Shown piece by piece: positions 34,009 through 42,867 of a stretch of DNA of 64,000 nt. The translations under genes and the position numbers were made by a program. Under the pieces are notes generated by a model, which worked only from the letters and a program-made list of their open reading frames with translations, was not told where the DNA came from and ran no database searches. The DNA comes from Acidocella sp. KAb 2-4 (lineage in GTDB: Bacteria; Pseudomonadota; Alphaproteobacteria; Acetobacterales; Acetobacteraceae). The stretch covers positions 124,001 through 188,000 of the forward strand of contig NZ_JAJDJU010000003.1 of the NCBI RefSeq assembly GCF_020567705.1, in the 5' to 3' direction. Positions within the stretch are counted from its first letter, which is position 1. Each line of letters starts with the position of its first letter.

Positions 34009-34044
34009 GTTCGCCCTTTCTTTTTTGCTCAAATGAACCCATGA

Positions 34045-34071
34045 TTAACAAACCGGATTCCGCCGTACAAT
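34045..34071 (+). promoter_or_regulatory. Possible phaZ promoter
   Basis: TTAACA (34045-34050) and TACAAT (34066-34071) are separated by 15 nt, shorter than ideal, 55 nt ahead of the phaZ ATG. Confidence 0.3.
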
Positions 34072-34125
34072 GGGAGTTATCCCCCGTTAAGCGGCAGGAT
34101 ACCGCTTTGGGGTAAGATTAAAAGT

Positions 34126-35343
34126 ATGATTTACCAGCTTTATCAGGCGCAAGCCGATTTTGTGGATCCGTGGCGCAAGGTGGCGCGGCATACGGGCCGT
34201 TTGTTGCGTGCGGTGACGCCAAAATCGCCCTACGGGCTGATGCTGCGCCATGTCACTGCCGCGCTTGAGGTCTTCGGCTACGCCGGCACCACCCATGACC
34301 GTCCGCATTTCGGGTTCCGCAACGTCCTGATCGGTAACGAGGAAGTGGCGGTGCGCGAGGAGTCGGTGTTCTCCACGCCGTTCGGCACGCTGCTGCACTT
34401 CAAGAAGGATTGCGCCCGCCAGCAGCCCAAGGTGCTGGTGGTGGCGCCGCTCTCCGGGCATTTCGCCACCTTGCTGCGCAACACGGTGGAGACCCTGCTG
34501 CGCGACCATGACGTGTACATTACCGACTGGCACAATGCGCGGGACATTCCTCTCTCCGCCGGGCGGTTTGGGTTCGATGAATATGTCGAGCATGTGATCC
34601 GCTTTCTTGAGCAGCTTGGGCCGCGCGCCCATGTGGTGGGCGTTTGTCAGCCGACCGTGGCGGTGCTGGCCGCTGTGGCGGTGATGGCGGAGGATAACAA
34701 CCCCGCCACCCCGCGCAGCATGACGCTGATGGCCGGGCCGATCGACACGCGCCGCAACCCCACCCGTGTCAACGTGCTGGCCAAGAGCAAGGATATACGC
34801 TGGTTCGAGGACAAGATGATCGGCATCGTGCCGTGGCGCTACCGTGGCGCCGGGCGGCGGGTGTATCCGGGCTTCATGCAGCTCACCGCCTTCATGTCGA
34901 TGAATCTCGACAAGCATATCGGCGCGCATGTCCGGCAATTCCGCTCCCTGGCCACCGAGGACTACGAAACCGCCACCAATCACCGCGAATTCTATGATGA
35001 ATATCTGGCGGTGATGGATCTGCCGGCGGAATTCTTCCTGGAGACCGTGGAGCGCATCTTCATGAGGCACGAGCTGGCCACCGGGGAGCTGTATTATCGC
35101 GGCCGCCGGGTACGGCCGGAGCTGATCAAGAAGACCTTCGTGTTCACCGTCGAGGGCGAGCGCGACGATATTTGCGGCCTCGGCCAGACCATGGCGGCGC
35201 TCGATCTGTGCAAGGGGCTGCGCCCCACCCTCAAGCGCCACCACGTGCAGACCGGCGTCGGCCATTATGGCGTGTTCTCAGGCAAGCGTTGGCAGAATGA
35301 GATTTACCCGCTGGTGCGCGAGGTCATCCAGTTCGCCGCTTAA
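34126..35343 (+). CDS. phaZ: Intracellular polyhydroxybutyrate depolymerase
   Basis: 405 aa, the PhaZa1-type intracellular depolymerase. It attacks amorphous PHB granules and releases 3-hydroxybutyrate oligomers for reuse. The nucleophile is Cys174 in GVCQPTVA, replacing the Ser of usual lipase boxes, as in Ralstonia PhaZa1. VEGERDDICG and HHVQTGVGHYGVFSG carry the Asp and His. The first 60 residues (IYQLYQAQADFVDPWR) are also family-typical. No phaC, phaA or phaB gene is nearby. The stop overlaps the end of convergent chrA by 4 nt. Together with isocitrate lyase it indicates use of stored or external C2/C4 carbon. Confidence 0.94.
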   Translation: MIYQLYQAQADFVDPWRKVARHTGRLLRAVTPKSPYGLMLRHVTAALEVFGYAGTTHDRPHFGFRNVLIGNEEVAVREESVFSTPFGTLLHFKKDCARQQPKVLVVAPLSGHFATLLRNTVETLLRDHDVYITDWHNARDIPLSAGRFGFDEYVEHVIRFLEQLGPRAHVVGVCQPTVAVLAAVAVMAEDNNPATPRSMTLMAGPIDTRRNPTRVNVLAKSKDIRWFEDKMIGIVPWRYRGAGRRVYPGFMQLTAFMSMNLDKHIGAHVRQFRSLATEDYETATNHREFYDEYLAVMDLPAEFFLETVERIFMRHELATGELYYRGRRVRPELIKKTFVFTVEGERDDICGLGQTMAALDLCKGLRPTLKRHHVQTGVGHYGVFSGKRWQNEIYPLVREVIQFAA

Positions 35344-36533
35344 AGCGCGGCTCCCGCCGCGGCGCAGAATGCCACGACCAGGATTGGCCTCGCCTGTCCG
35401 GCGGTGAGCAGCAGCAGCGCCCCGGCCGCGATCGGCAAATCCCAAAGGCTGCGCACGGTGCTCAGGGTCAGCAGGTTGATGAAGGCCGCGCCCAATAGCC
35501 CGACGACGGCGGCGTTCAGCCCCTTCATCACCGCGGCGATATGCGGGCGTGTGCGCAGTTGCTGCCAATAGGGCAAAGCGCCGGAGACGATGAGCAATCC
35601 AGGCAGGAAGATCGCCACCGTGGCGATGGCGGCGCCTTTGTAGCCGGCGCTGACGGCGCCGAGAAACGCGGCGACGGTGAAGAGCGGCCCCGGCACGGCC
35701 TGGGCGGCGCCGTATCCGGCCAGAAACACCGGCGGCGAGACCCAGCCGGGCACCACCACGGCATCGCGCAGCAGCGGCAGCACCACATGGCCGCCGCCAA
35801 ACACCAGCGCGCCGGAGCGGTAAAACGCCCCGGCCAGCGCCCACGGCCCCGAGGCCGGGACGATGAACGCGGCCAGCAGCAAGAGGCCGAACAGCGCCAC
35901 AGCCAGCAAAGCGGGGCCGTGCAACCGTAATTCACGTTGCGCGTCAGGCCATTCGCGGGCGAGGCGGCGCGTCTCGCGGTGCCGCACGAGGCTGGAGTCG
36001 TCGAGCGCCAGCCAGCCGATGACACCGCCGATGACCAGCACCAGCACCTGCCCGCCCGTATCGGGAAAGATGGCCAGAATCGCCGTGGCCAACAGCGCCA
36101 GGGCGCGCCGTGGTGTGTCCGGGCAGAGGCTCCGGGCCATCAGCCACACCGCCTGCGCCACCACCGCCACCGCCGCCAGCTGCAACCCGTGCAGCACGCC
36201 ATGCAGCAAGGGATGGCCCTGGAACAGTGCCGCGTAATGGGCCAGAGCCGCCATCAGCAGCGCCGAGGGCAGGGTGAAGCCGAGCCAAGCGGCCACGCCG
36301 CCGAGCAGTCCGGCCCGGTTCAGCCCGATGCAGAACCCGGTCTGTGATGAGGCTGGGCCGGGCAAGAACTGGCAGAGCGCCAGCAGCGCGCCGTACTCCT
36401 CGGTGCTCATCCAGCCGCGCTTTTCCACGAATTCGCGGCGGAAATAGCCGAGATGCGCGATCGGCCCCCCAAACGAGGTTAGGCCCAGGACGAGGAACGT
36501 CCGGAAGACCTCGAAGGGCGAGCCTTTGGCCAT
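35340..36533 (-). CDS. chrA: Chromate transporter, CHR family (long form)
   Basis: 397 aa with two homologous CHR domains, each with the GL.SFGGP-like start: FLVLGLTSFGGPIAHLGYF in the first and FYRSGALVFGGGHVVLPLL in the second. About ten to twelve membrane helices. Long CHR proteins export chromate by anion/proton exchange, although many members of the family have no proven substrate. The ATG overlaps the HIT-gene stop (TGATG), making it the last gene of the his-operon transcript, an odd position for a metal-resistance gene. Confidence 0.88.
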   Translation of the reverse strand: MAKGSPFEVFRTFLVLGLTSFGGPIAHLGYFRREFVEKRGWMSTEEYGALLALCQFLPGPASSQTGFCIGLNRAGLLGGVAAWLGFTLPSALLMAALAHYAALFQGHPLLHGVLHGLQLAAVAVVAQAVWLMARSLCPDTPRRALALLATAILAIFPDTGGQVLVLVIGGVIGWLALDDSSLVRHRETRRLAREWPDAQRELRLHGPALLAVALFGLLLLAAFIVPASGPWALAGAFYRSGALVFGGGHVVLPLLRDAVVVPGWVSPPVFLAGYGAAQAVPGPLFTVAAFLGAVSAGYKGAAIATVAIFLPGLLIVSGALPYWQQLRTRPHIAAVMKGLNAAVVGLLGAAFINLLTLSTVRSLWDLPIAAGALLLLTAGQARPILVVAFCAAAGAAL

Positions 36534-36895
36534 CAGCCGGGAACGAGCAGATGTCCGAGCGCCCGCCCGCCCAGGATATGAGCGTGGAAATGCGGCACTT
36601 CCTGCAGGCTGTCAGGCCCGGCATTGCAGATCAGCCGGTAGCCGGTATCCTCGACGCCCAGCTGCTTCGCCACCAGGCTGACGGCGCGGAAGAAGCCGGT
36701 CATCTCCGCGGGGCTGGCCTTGGCGCCAAAATCGGCGATGGAGATGTATTTGCCTTTGGGGATCACCAGCACATGGGTCGGCGCCTGCGGGCGGATATCG
36801 GGGAAGGCGAGGGCGTATTCGTCCTCGTAGAGCTTCGTGCAGGGGATCTCGCCGCGCAGGATCTTGGCGAAGATGTTGTTCTCGTCATAGGCCAT
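36533..36895 (-). CDS. HIT (histidine triad) family nucleotide-binding protein
   Basis: 120 aa. The triad HxHxH is His102-Phe-His104-Ala-His106 in VPHFHAHILGG, as in HinT/PKCI purine nucleoside phosphoramidases, which hydrolyse AMP-lysine and adenylated intermediates. The start used is the ATG at 36895 (MAYDENNIFAKIL), the family N-terminus; upstream codons in the frame are antisense to hisE. HIT genes often follow hisE in alphaproteobacteria, with 11 nt here, and the chrA start overlaps its stop. Confidence 0.92.
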   Translation of the reverse strand: MAYDENNIFAKILRGEIPCTKLYEDEYALAFPDIRPQAPTHVLVIPKGKYISIADFGAKASPAEMTGFFRAVSLVAKQLGVEDTGYRLICNAGPDSLQEVPHFHAHILGGRALGHLLVPG

Positions 36896-36906
36896 GCGGA
36901 GTCTCC

Positions 36907-37368
36907 TCAGGGGATCTTCTTGGTGGGGAGGCCGAGCGCCAGCGGCTTGCGCGCCGCTTTTTCGGCGATGCCGCTCATGCCCTCGCGCCGGGTGAGTTCG
37001 GCCCAGACCTGCTCGGGGCGCAGCCCGGCATTCACCCACAGAACCATCAGGTGATACAGCACATCGGCGCTCTCACCGATCAGCGCCGTGGTCTTGCCAG
37101 CGACGGCCTCGATCACGCATTCCACAGCCTCCTCGCCAAATTTCTGCGCCACCTTCTCGGTGCCGCGCGAGAGCAGGCGGGCGGAATGGCTCTGATTGGG
37201 GTCGGCGTCCTTGCGTGAGAGCACGGTGGCCCAGAGCCGGTCCAGCACCCGCGCATCCGGGGCGTCGAACGGCGGTGGCACCCGCACCGCGCGCTTCACC
37301 GGCGCGGGTTTGGCCGCGAGCTTCTTCTTCGGCGTGGTCTGGGTGGTTTTGGCGGCTTTTTTGGCCAT
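36907..37368 (-). CDS. hisE: Phosphoribosyl-ATP pyrophosphatase with Lys/Ala/Pro-rich N-terminal tail
   Basis: 153 aa. The MazG-like helical core (residues about 40-140: [19 protein letters not shown], then [14 protein letters not shown]) hydrolyses PR-ATP to PR-AMP in histidine synthesis; the EExxE and ExxD metal ligands are present. The first 35 residues are unusual: [20 protein letters not shown] and more, a basic low-complexity tail resembling histone H1 C-termini. Typical HisE is about 105-110 aa. No better internal start exists: the next Met is far inside the core. Fusion to HisI is absent. Confidence 0.88.
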   Translation of the reverse strand: MAKKAAKTTQTTPKKKLAAKPAPVKRAVRVPPPFDAPDARVLDRLWATVLSRKDADPNQSHSARLLSRGTEKVAQKFGEEAVECVIEAVAGKTTALIGESADVLYHLMVLWVNAGLRPEQVWAELTRREGMSGIAEKAARKPLALGLPTKKIP

Positions 37369-37385
37369 GGCGGATAACAGACTCC

Positions 37386-38162
37386 TTACGCGGGCAGTAT
37401 CGCGCGGGGCTGGCGCACCGGCAAGCCAGCCGCCGCCAAAGCCTGCTTCACCTGGGCGATGGTGAACTGGCCGAAATGGAACACGCTCGCCGCCAGCAGC
37501 CCGGTGGCCCCGGCCTGCGCGCCCTCGACGAAATGCTGCAGTGTGCCGACTCCGCCCGAGGCGATCACCGGCAGGCGAATCGCATCGCACACCCGGCGCA
37601 GTAATTCGAGGTCGAAGCCCTTGCCGGTGCCGTCGCGGTCCATCGAGGTGAGCAGGATCTCGCCCGCGCCGTAGGCCTCCATCCGCTTGGCCCATTCCAG
37701 CACGTCGAGCCCGGTATTGGTGCGCCCACCATGCGAGAACACCTCCCACTTGCCGGGGGCGCTCTGGCGGGCATCGATGGCCACGACCACGCATTGGCTG
37801 CCAAATTTCTCGGCGGCTTCCTTCACCAACTCGGGCCGCGCGATGGCGGCGGAGTTGATCGAGCATTTATCCGCCCCGGCCAACAGCAGGCGGCGCATAT
37901 CGGCCACCGAGCGGATGCCCCCGCCCACGGTGAGCGGCAGGAACACCTTCTCCGCCGTGCGGTGCACCACGTCGAGAATCGTGTCGCGGTTGTCGGAGGA
38001 GGCGGTGATGTCGAGGAAGGTCAGCTCATCCGCCCCGGCGGCGTCGTAGACCACGGCCTGCTCCACCGGGTCTCCGGCGTCGCGCAGCGAGACGAAATTC
38101 ACGCCTTTGACGACGCGGCCATCCTTCACGTCGAGGCAGGGGATGACGCGCAGTTTCAGCAT
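37386..38162 (-). CDS. hisF: Imidazole glycerol phosphate synthase, cyclase subunit
   Basis: 258 aa TIM barrel. It uses ammonia from HisH to convert PRFAR into imidazole glycerol phosphate and AICAR. The first-strand Asp is in [14 protein letters not shown] (Asp11) and the second catalytic Asp in [10 protein letters not shown]; phosphate loops GGGIRS and SGGVGT are present. The ATG at 38162 overlaps the hisA end by 7 nt. It is part of hisB-hisH-x-x-hisA-hisF-hisE. Confidence 0.96.
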   Translation of the reverse strand: MLKLRVIPCLDVKDGRVVKGVNFVSLRDAGDPVEQAVVYDAAGADELTFLDITASSDNRDTILDVVHRTAEKVFLPLTVGGGIRSVADMRRLLLAGADKCSINSAAIARPELVKEAAEKFGSQCVVVAIDARQSAPGKWEVFSHGGRTNTGLDVLEWAKRMEAYGAGEILLTSMDRDGTGKGFDLELLRRVCDAIRLPVIASGGVGTLQHFVEGAQAGATGLLAASVFHFGQFTIAQVKQALAAAGLPVRQPRAILPA

Positions 38163-38887
38163 GCGGCCAGGGCCTCCGCCGGGGTGAGGGAGCCATCGTA
38201 CAGCGCGCGGCCGAGGATGGTGCCGTTGAGGTTGGGCTGCTCTGCCGCGGCGGCCTTCAGCGCCACGATATCCGCCACCGAGGCGACGCCGCCCGAGGCG
38301 ATGATGGGGATGTTCACCGCCCGCGCCAGTGCCTTGGTCTCGCCGAGGTTCAGCCCGGTCTTCATGCCGTCGCGCGCGATATCGGTGTAGATGATGGCGG
38401 CGATGCCGGCATCCTCGAAGCGCTTGGCCAGTTCGGGGGCGGGGATGTCCGAGGTCTCGGCCCAGCCCTCGGTGGCCACCATGCCGCCCTTGGCGTCGAT
38501 GCCCACCACCACGCGGCCGGGAAACAGCTTCGCCGCCTCGCGCACCAGGGCCGGGTTTTTGGCCGCGGCGCTGCCCAGGATGACGCGGGTGATGCCCGCC
38601 GCCAGCCAGCGCTCGACCCCCGCGATGTCGCGGATGCCGCCGCCGAGCTGCACCGGGATTGAGACATGGGCGAGGATCGACTTCACCGCGTCCTCGTTCA
38701 CCGTTTTGCCGGCGAAGGCGCCGTTGAGGTCCACCACATGCACCCAGGCGAACCCGGCGCGCTGCCAGGCGGCGGCCTGCGCGCCCGGATCGGTGCCGAA
38801 CACGGTGGCCTGGTCCATCTCGCCGCGCAGCAGGCGCACGCAATGGCCGTCTTTGAGGTCGATGGCGGGGTAAAGGGTGAGGGTCAT
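38156..38887 (-). CDS. hisA: ProFAR isomerase
   Basis: 243 aa TIM barrel. It isomerises ProFAR to PRFAR. Asp in [14 protein letters not shown] and Asp in [11 protein letters not shown] correspond to the two catalytic aspartates, with phosphate loops GGGIRD and SGGVAS. It overlaps the GNAT gene upstream by 4 nt (ATGA) and hisF downstream by 7 nt. Confidence 0.96.
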   Translation of the reverse strand: MTLTLYPAIDLKDGHCVRLLRGEMDQATVFGTDPGAQAAAWQRAGFAWVHVVDLNGAFAGKTVNEDAVKSILAHVSIPVQLGGGIRDIAGVERWLAAGITRVILGSAAAKNPALVREAAKLFPGRVVVGIDAKGGMVATEGWAETSDIPAPELAKRFEDAGIAAIIYTDIARDGMKTGLNLGETKALARAVNIPIIASGGVASVADIVALKAAAAEQPNLNGTILGRALYDGSLTPAEALAAC

Positions 38888-39426
38888 TTCAGGAACTTAT
38901 AATAAAAATGGCCGGGCACGATCGCCCCACGGATGCGCGCATAGGCCGGGTGCGTGCCCCAGCGGATGAAGCCTTCCGATTCGTAGAGCGAGATCGCGCC
39001 TTTTTGCGTGTCGCGCACATCCAGGTTGAGCACCGCGAAGCCGAGCGCGCGCGCCCGTTCCTCGGCCTTGCGCAGAATGATCCGCGCCAAGCCATGGCCG
39101 CGCGCATAGGGGGCGACGAAATGGTGCATCATCTGCGCGGCGAAGGCCTGGGCCTCGTTGTTGCGCGACGGTTTCTGCAGCTGCGCGGCGCCATATACCA
39201 TGCCGTCCATGCGCCCAACGATCAGCTCGCGCTCGGGCACCAGCAGCACGCCGCGGTAATATTGCTCGACCACCGCGGCCTTGGGCGGGCGCACCCAGCC
39301 AAAGCCGCCGCCATCGAGGATCGCCGCCGTGGCGGCCTCGGCCAAAGCGTGCAGATCGGTCTCGTCCTCGAAGCGTTCGAGGCGTTCGGCAACCAGGGTG
39401 GTGGGTGGGGGTAAAGCTTGGCTCAC
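38884..39426 (-). CDS. GNAT-family N-acetyltransferase inside the his operon
   Basis: 180 aa. The acetyl-CoA site is visible as [22 protein letters not shown], a variant of the Q/RxxGxG/A loop (RGHGLA), followed by [21 protein letters not shown], the usual beta5-alpha4 pattern. Substrate unknown. It lies between the alpha/beta hydrolase and hisA with 4-nt overlaps at both ends, so it is translated with the his genes. A link to histidine synthesis is not known. It may be a passenger that benefits from constant expression. Confidence 0.85.
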   Translation of the reverse strand: MSQALPPPTTLVAERLERFEDETDLHALAEAATAAILDGGGFGWVRPPKAAVVEQYYRGVLLVPERELIVGRMDGMVYGAAQLQKPSRNNEAQAFAAQMMHHFVAPYARGHGLARIILRKAEERARALGFAVLNLDVRDTQKGAISLYESEGFIRWGTHPAYARIRGAIVPGHFYYKFLK

Positions 39427-40283
39427 GGTTGCCTCTTGGCCTCATCTCCGCCCGCGATCAAGCCGCCCGGCGCATTTTGCGGCGGGGCGAGCAGGGCGGT
39501 CCATTGCGCGGCGGAGAGCTGGGTGTCCCAGTCGTCATGCCCGGCTTCGGGCAGGGCGACGACCTGCGCCGGTGGCAGCGACAGGCAGGCCGCCAGCGCC
39601 TGCGCGTGATGCGGGGGGATCGTATGATCCTGCCCGGCATAGACGATGAACACGCGCGCGCTCAGCTTGGCCAGGGCGGCGCAGGAATCATAGTCGGTGC
39701 CATCGGCATCGAGCAGCAGGCGCACCGGCACATAGGGGTAGCGCTCCTGCGCCACGGCGCTCATCCGGTCCCACGGCACGAACAGGATCACCCGCGCCGG
39801 ATCGGCCGCCGACGCGGCCTGGGCGGCGATGCCCGCGCCCAGCGAATTGCCGGCGATGAAGAAAGGCGTGCCGGGATAGGCCTGCTGGATGCGCCGCGCC
39901 AGGGCCCGTGCCTCGGCGATCACGGTGTCATGGCGCGGGATTTTACCGGCGCGGATGTCGTAGCCGGGATATTCGACGAACACCACGCGCCAGCCGCGGG
40001 CGGTGAAGAACGGGCCGTAATTCTTGGCGGCGGCCCAGGCTTCCTCGTTATTGCCGTGGAAATACAGCACCGTGCCCACCGGCGTGCCAGCGGGGGCGTC
40101 GATCCAGCCGATCGTGTGCCCGGCGGCGTCGGTGAGCGGGGGCAGGGCGATGGGGGCGTCATGCGGCGCCAGGGCGGTGCCCACATAGAGCAGCCGGTTC
40201 TGGTTGAGCAGCAGGTAGCCGCAGATGCTGGCATAGACTAGCGCGGCCAGGAACCCCAGGCTCAGGAGCGTCTTTTTGATCAT
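39423..40283 (-). CDS. Membrane-anchored alpha/beta hydrolase (ABHD13/YfhR-like)
   Basis: 286 aa. One N-terminal membrane helix (about residues 5-26) is followed by a serine-hydrolase domain: oxyanion region LYFHGNNE, nucleophile Ser147 in AGNSLGAG, Asp219 in AGQDHTIP and His249 in EAGHDDW. The arrangement resembles ABHD13/Bem46/YfhR proteins of unclear substrate, possibly a thioesterase or lysophospholipase. The ATG at 40283 is 28 nt after hisH. The frame's upstream extension is antisense-like and lies inside hisH. Confidence 0.85.
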   Translation of the reverse strand: MIKKTLLSLGFLAALVYASICGYLLLNQNRLLYVGTALAPHDAPIALPPLTDAAGHTIGWIDAPAGTPVGTVLYFHGNNEEAWAAAKNYGPFFTARGWRVVFVEYPGYDIRAGKIPRHDTVIAEARALARRIQQAYPGTPFFIAGNSLGAGIAAQAASAADPARVILFVPWDRMSAVAQERYPYVPVRLLLDADGTDYDSCAALAKLSARVFIVYAGQDHTIPPHHAQALAACLSLPPAQVVALPEAGHDDWDTQLSAAQWTALLAPPQNAPGGLIAGGDEAKRQP

Positions 40284-40311
40284 GGCGTTTCCCCCCGGGG
40301 CTGCGGCCCGT

Positions 40312-40947
40312 TCAGGGCTCCCAGGTGAGGAAGTTGCCGAGGATGCGCAGCCCCACCTGCTGGCTCTTCTCGGCATGGAATTGCGTGCCCGCCATGTTGC
40401 CGGTGGCGACCATGGCGACGACATCGCCCTCATAATCGGTGGTGGCGATGATCTGATCGGCCCGCCCGCCGGTGAGCGCGTAGGAATGCACGAAATAGGC
40501 GTGGTCGCCGGGTTGCAGCCCCTCCAACAGCTTATGCGCGCCGGGGGTGAAGCGCAGCTCGTTCCAGCCCATATGCGGCAGCCGGGCATTGCCGACTTGC
40601 ATCGGCGCGATCTCGCCCCGGACCCAGCCGAAGCCCTGGGTGACACCATGCTCCAGCCCGCGCTCGGCCATCAGCTGCATGCCGACGCAGATGCCCAGAA
40701 ACGGCGCGCCCTGGGCGACACGGCCGAGCATCGCCTCCTCCAGCCCGCTAACGCTGGCGAGCCCGCGCGCGCAATCGGGGAAGGCGCCCTGGCCGGGCAG
40801 CACGATGCGGTCGGCCTTGGCCACGAGATCGGGGTCGGCGGTGATGCGCACATCGGCGGCAATGCCGCGCAGCGTGGCGGCGAGCGCCAGCCCGCGCGCG
40901 GCGGAGGCGAGATTGCCGCTCTGGTAATCGATGACGGTGACGAGCAT
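40312..40947 (-). CDS. hisH: Imidazole glycerol phosphate synthase, glutaminase subunit
   Basis: 211 aa class-I amidotransferase. The triad is readable: Cys87 (GICVGMQ), His191 and Glu193 (QFHAEKSQ). It supplies ammonia to HisF. The hisB stop precedes it by 4 nt. Confidence 0.95.
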   Translation of the reverse strand: MLVTVIDYQSGNLASAARGLALAATLRGIAADVRITADPDLVAKADRIVLPGQGAFPDCARGLASVSGLEEAMLGRVAQGAPFLGICVGMQLMAERGLEHGVTQGFGWVRGEIAPMQVGNARLPHMGWNELRFTPGAHKLLEGLQPGDHAYFVHSYALTGGRADQIIATTDYEGDVVAMVATGNMAGTQFHAEKSQQVGLRILGNFLTWEP

Positions 40948-40951
40948 GGGG

Positions 40952-41542
40952 TTAGATCACGCCCTTGGTCGAGGGGATCTCACCGGCCACGCGCGGCTCG
41001 ATGGCCACGGCCGCGCGCAGCGCCCGGCCGACGGCCTTGAACGAGGCCTCGGCCACGTGGTGCGCGTTATGCCCAGCGCGCTGGATGACATGCAGGTTGA
41101 ACAGCCCGTTGCCGGCCAGGGCGCGGAAGAATTCCTCGACGAGCTGGGTGTCCATCTGCCCCAGCATCGGGCGCTCGAAGCTCACATTCCAGACGACGAA
41201 GGCGCGGCCAGAGAGGTCGAGCGCCGCTTCCACCAGCGCCTCGTCCATCGGCACCACGGCATGGCCGAAGCGCTGGATGCCGCGCTTGGCGCCCAGCGCG
41301 TTGCACAGCGCCTGGCCGAACACGATGCCGACATCCTCGACTGTGTGATGCGCGTCGATATGCAAATCGCCCTTGGCCTGCACCGTGAGGTCGAACAGAC
41401 CATGCCGGGCGAAGGCGCTCAGCATGTGGTCGAAATAGCCGATGCCGGTGTTGATATCGGCCTTGCCCGTGCCGTCGAGGTTGAGCCGGATCAGGATGTC
41501 GGTCTCGGAGGTTTTGCGGCTGAGTTCGGATGTGCGTGTCAT
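40952..41542 (-). CDS. hisB: Imidazoleglycerol-phosphate dehydratase
   Basis: 196 aa, the monofunctional form without a histidinol phosphatase domain. It dehydrates imidazole glycerol phosphate to imidazole acetol phosphate. The manganese-binding repeats are present: GYFDHMLSAFARHG, DAHHTVEDVG and, in the second half, AGHNAHHVAEASFKA. It is the first gene of the minus-strand operon. The promoter should lie in the 124 nt between it and the divergent MFS gene; I see no strong consensus there. Confidence 0.96.
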   Translation of the reverse strand: MTRTSELSRKTSETDILIRLNLDGTGKADINTGIGYFDHMLSAFARHGLFDLTVQAKGDLHIDAHHTVEDVGIVFGQALCNALGAKRGIQRFGHAVVPMDEALVEAALDLSGRAFVVWNVSFERPMLGQMDTQLVEEFFRALAGNGLFNLHVIQRAGHNAHHVAEASFKAVGRALRAAVAIEPRVAGEIPSTKGVI

Positions 41543-41666
41543 GTCTCACGCCTACAACAAAGGCGCGCGAAGTTAAACCGGATTGGCGCGAGGTGGCGGC
41601 GCGGGCAAGGCTCGGTTGCGGTTTTGCGCTCTGGCCGCGGGCGTGGCGCCCCGGTAAAGCTGGCTC

Positions 41667-42857
41667 ATGGTCCGCCGCGTTACCACCAGATTGCCGCTGC
41701 TGCTCGGGTTTCTGATCGCGATCGGGCCGGTCTCGACCGACATGTATCTGCCGGCCTTTCCGCAGATCGCACGCGAGTTCCACAACGCGGCTGCCCCGCA
41801 ATATTCGCTGGCGGCCTATTTCGTCGGCCTTGCCATCGGCCAGATGACGCAGGGCGCGCTCTCCGACCGGCTGGGGCGGCGCGTGCCGCTGCTCGCCGGG
41901 CTGGTGCTCTACACCTTCGCCACCATTGGCTGCTGGCTGAGCTGGAGCGTGTCCTCGCTGGTGGTGTTCCGCTTTCTCACCGCGCTCGGGGCTTCGGCGG
42001 GCACGGTGATCCCGCGCGCCATGGTGCGCGACTTGGCCGACGGGCCGGAGGCGGCGAAGTTGTTCTCCAAGCTGATGCTGGTGATGGGCGTGGCGCCGAT
42101 CACCGCGCCAATGCTGGGCGCGGCGGTGGTGGGCTGGCTTTCCTGGCGGGTGATCTTCGCCGTTTGCGCGCTCTATGGCGTGGTGGCGGTGGTGCTGGCC
42201 TGGCGCTATCTGCCCGATACGCTGCCGCGCGAGCGGCGCACGCTCATCGGCGCCGGGGCGGTGCTGCTGCGCTATGTGCATATTTTCCGCGAGCCCGCGT
42301 TCCTCAGCCACGCGATGATCGGCGCCGCCACCTCGGCCTGCCTGTTCGCCTATCTGGCCGCCACGCCGCAGATCTTCATCGGTGAATATGATTGGAGCAG
42401 CGCCGGCTACGCGCTGCTGTTCGGCGTCAACTCCACCGCCTATATCGCCTACAGCCAGATCAACCCGCTCCTGGTGAACCGCTTCGGCCTGGCGCCGGTG
42501 ATCACCGCCAGCGTGGCGGTGCAGCTTGCCGCGTCGCTCTATTTGTCCGGGTTGGCGCTGCATCCGTTCGGGGCGCTGCCCATCGCGGGCGGGTTGCTGA
42601 TCGCGGAGATCGGGTTCGGGCTGCTCACACCCTGCGCCATGGTGGGGGCGCTGTCGCGGCACCAGGCCCATGCGGGCAGCGCGGCGGCCCTGCTCGGCAC
42701 CATGCAATATACGGGCGGCGCCATCGCCGGCCTGGCCGTGGGCGTGCTGGCCGATGGCACCTCCCGCCCCATGGCATTCGCGATGCTGGGTTGCGCCGTC
42801 GTGGCGCTGCTTGCGGCGCGCAGGCGCCCCAGCTTAAGCTTCAGTCCTGCGGAGTGA
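41667..42857 (+). CDS. MFS exporter, Bcr/CflA drug-resistance family
   Basis: 396 aa, 12 membrane helices. The N-terminal IAIGPVSTDMYLPAFPQIA with its conserved Asp and the loop 2-3 signature GALSDRLGRRVPLL are characteristic of DHA1 Bcr/CflA proton-driven exporters (bicyclomycin, chloramphenicol, also cysteine). An ATG at 41667 is used. The amidotransferase-like gene starts 10 nt after its stop, so the two are probably cotranscribed. Confidence 0.9.
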   Translation: MVRRVTTRLPLLLGFLIAIGPVSTDMYLPAFPQIAREFHNAAAPQYSLAAYFVGLAIGQMTQGALSDRLGRRVPLLAGLVLYTFATIGCWLSWSVSSLVVFRFLTALGASAGTVIPRAMVRDLADGPEAAKLFSKLMLVMGVAPITAPMLGAAVVGWLSWRVIFAVCALYGVVAVVLAWRYLPDTLPRERRTLIGAGAVLLRYVHIFREPAFLSHAMIGAATSACLFAYLAATPQIFIGEYDWSSAGYALLFGVNSTAYIAYSQINPLLVNRFGLAPVITASVAVQLAASLYLSGLALHPFGALPIAGGLLIAEIGFGLLTPCAMVGALSRHQAHAGSAAALLGTMQYTGGAIAGLAVGVLADGTSRPMAFAMLGCAVVALLAARRRPSLSFSPAE

Positions 42858-42867
42858 TCAAGAAAAC

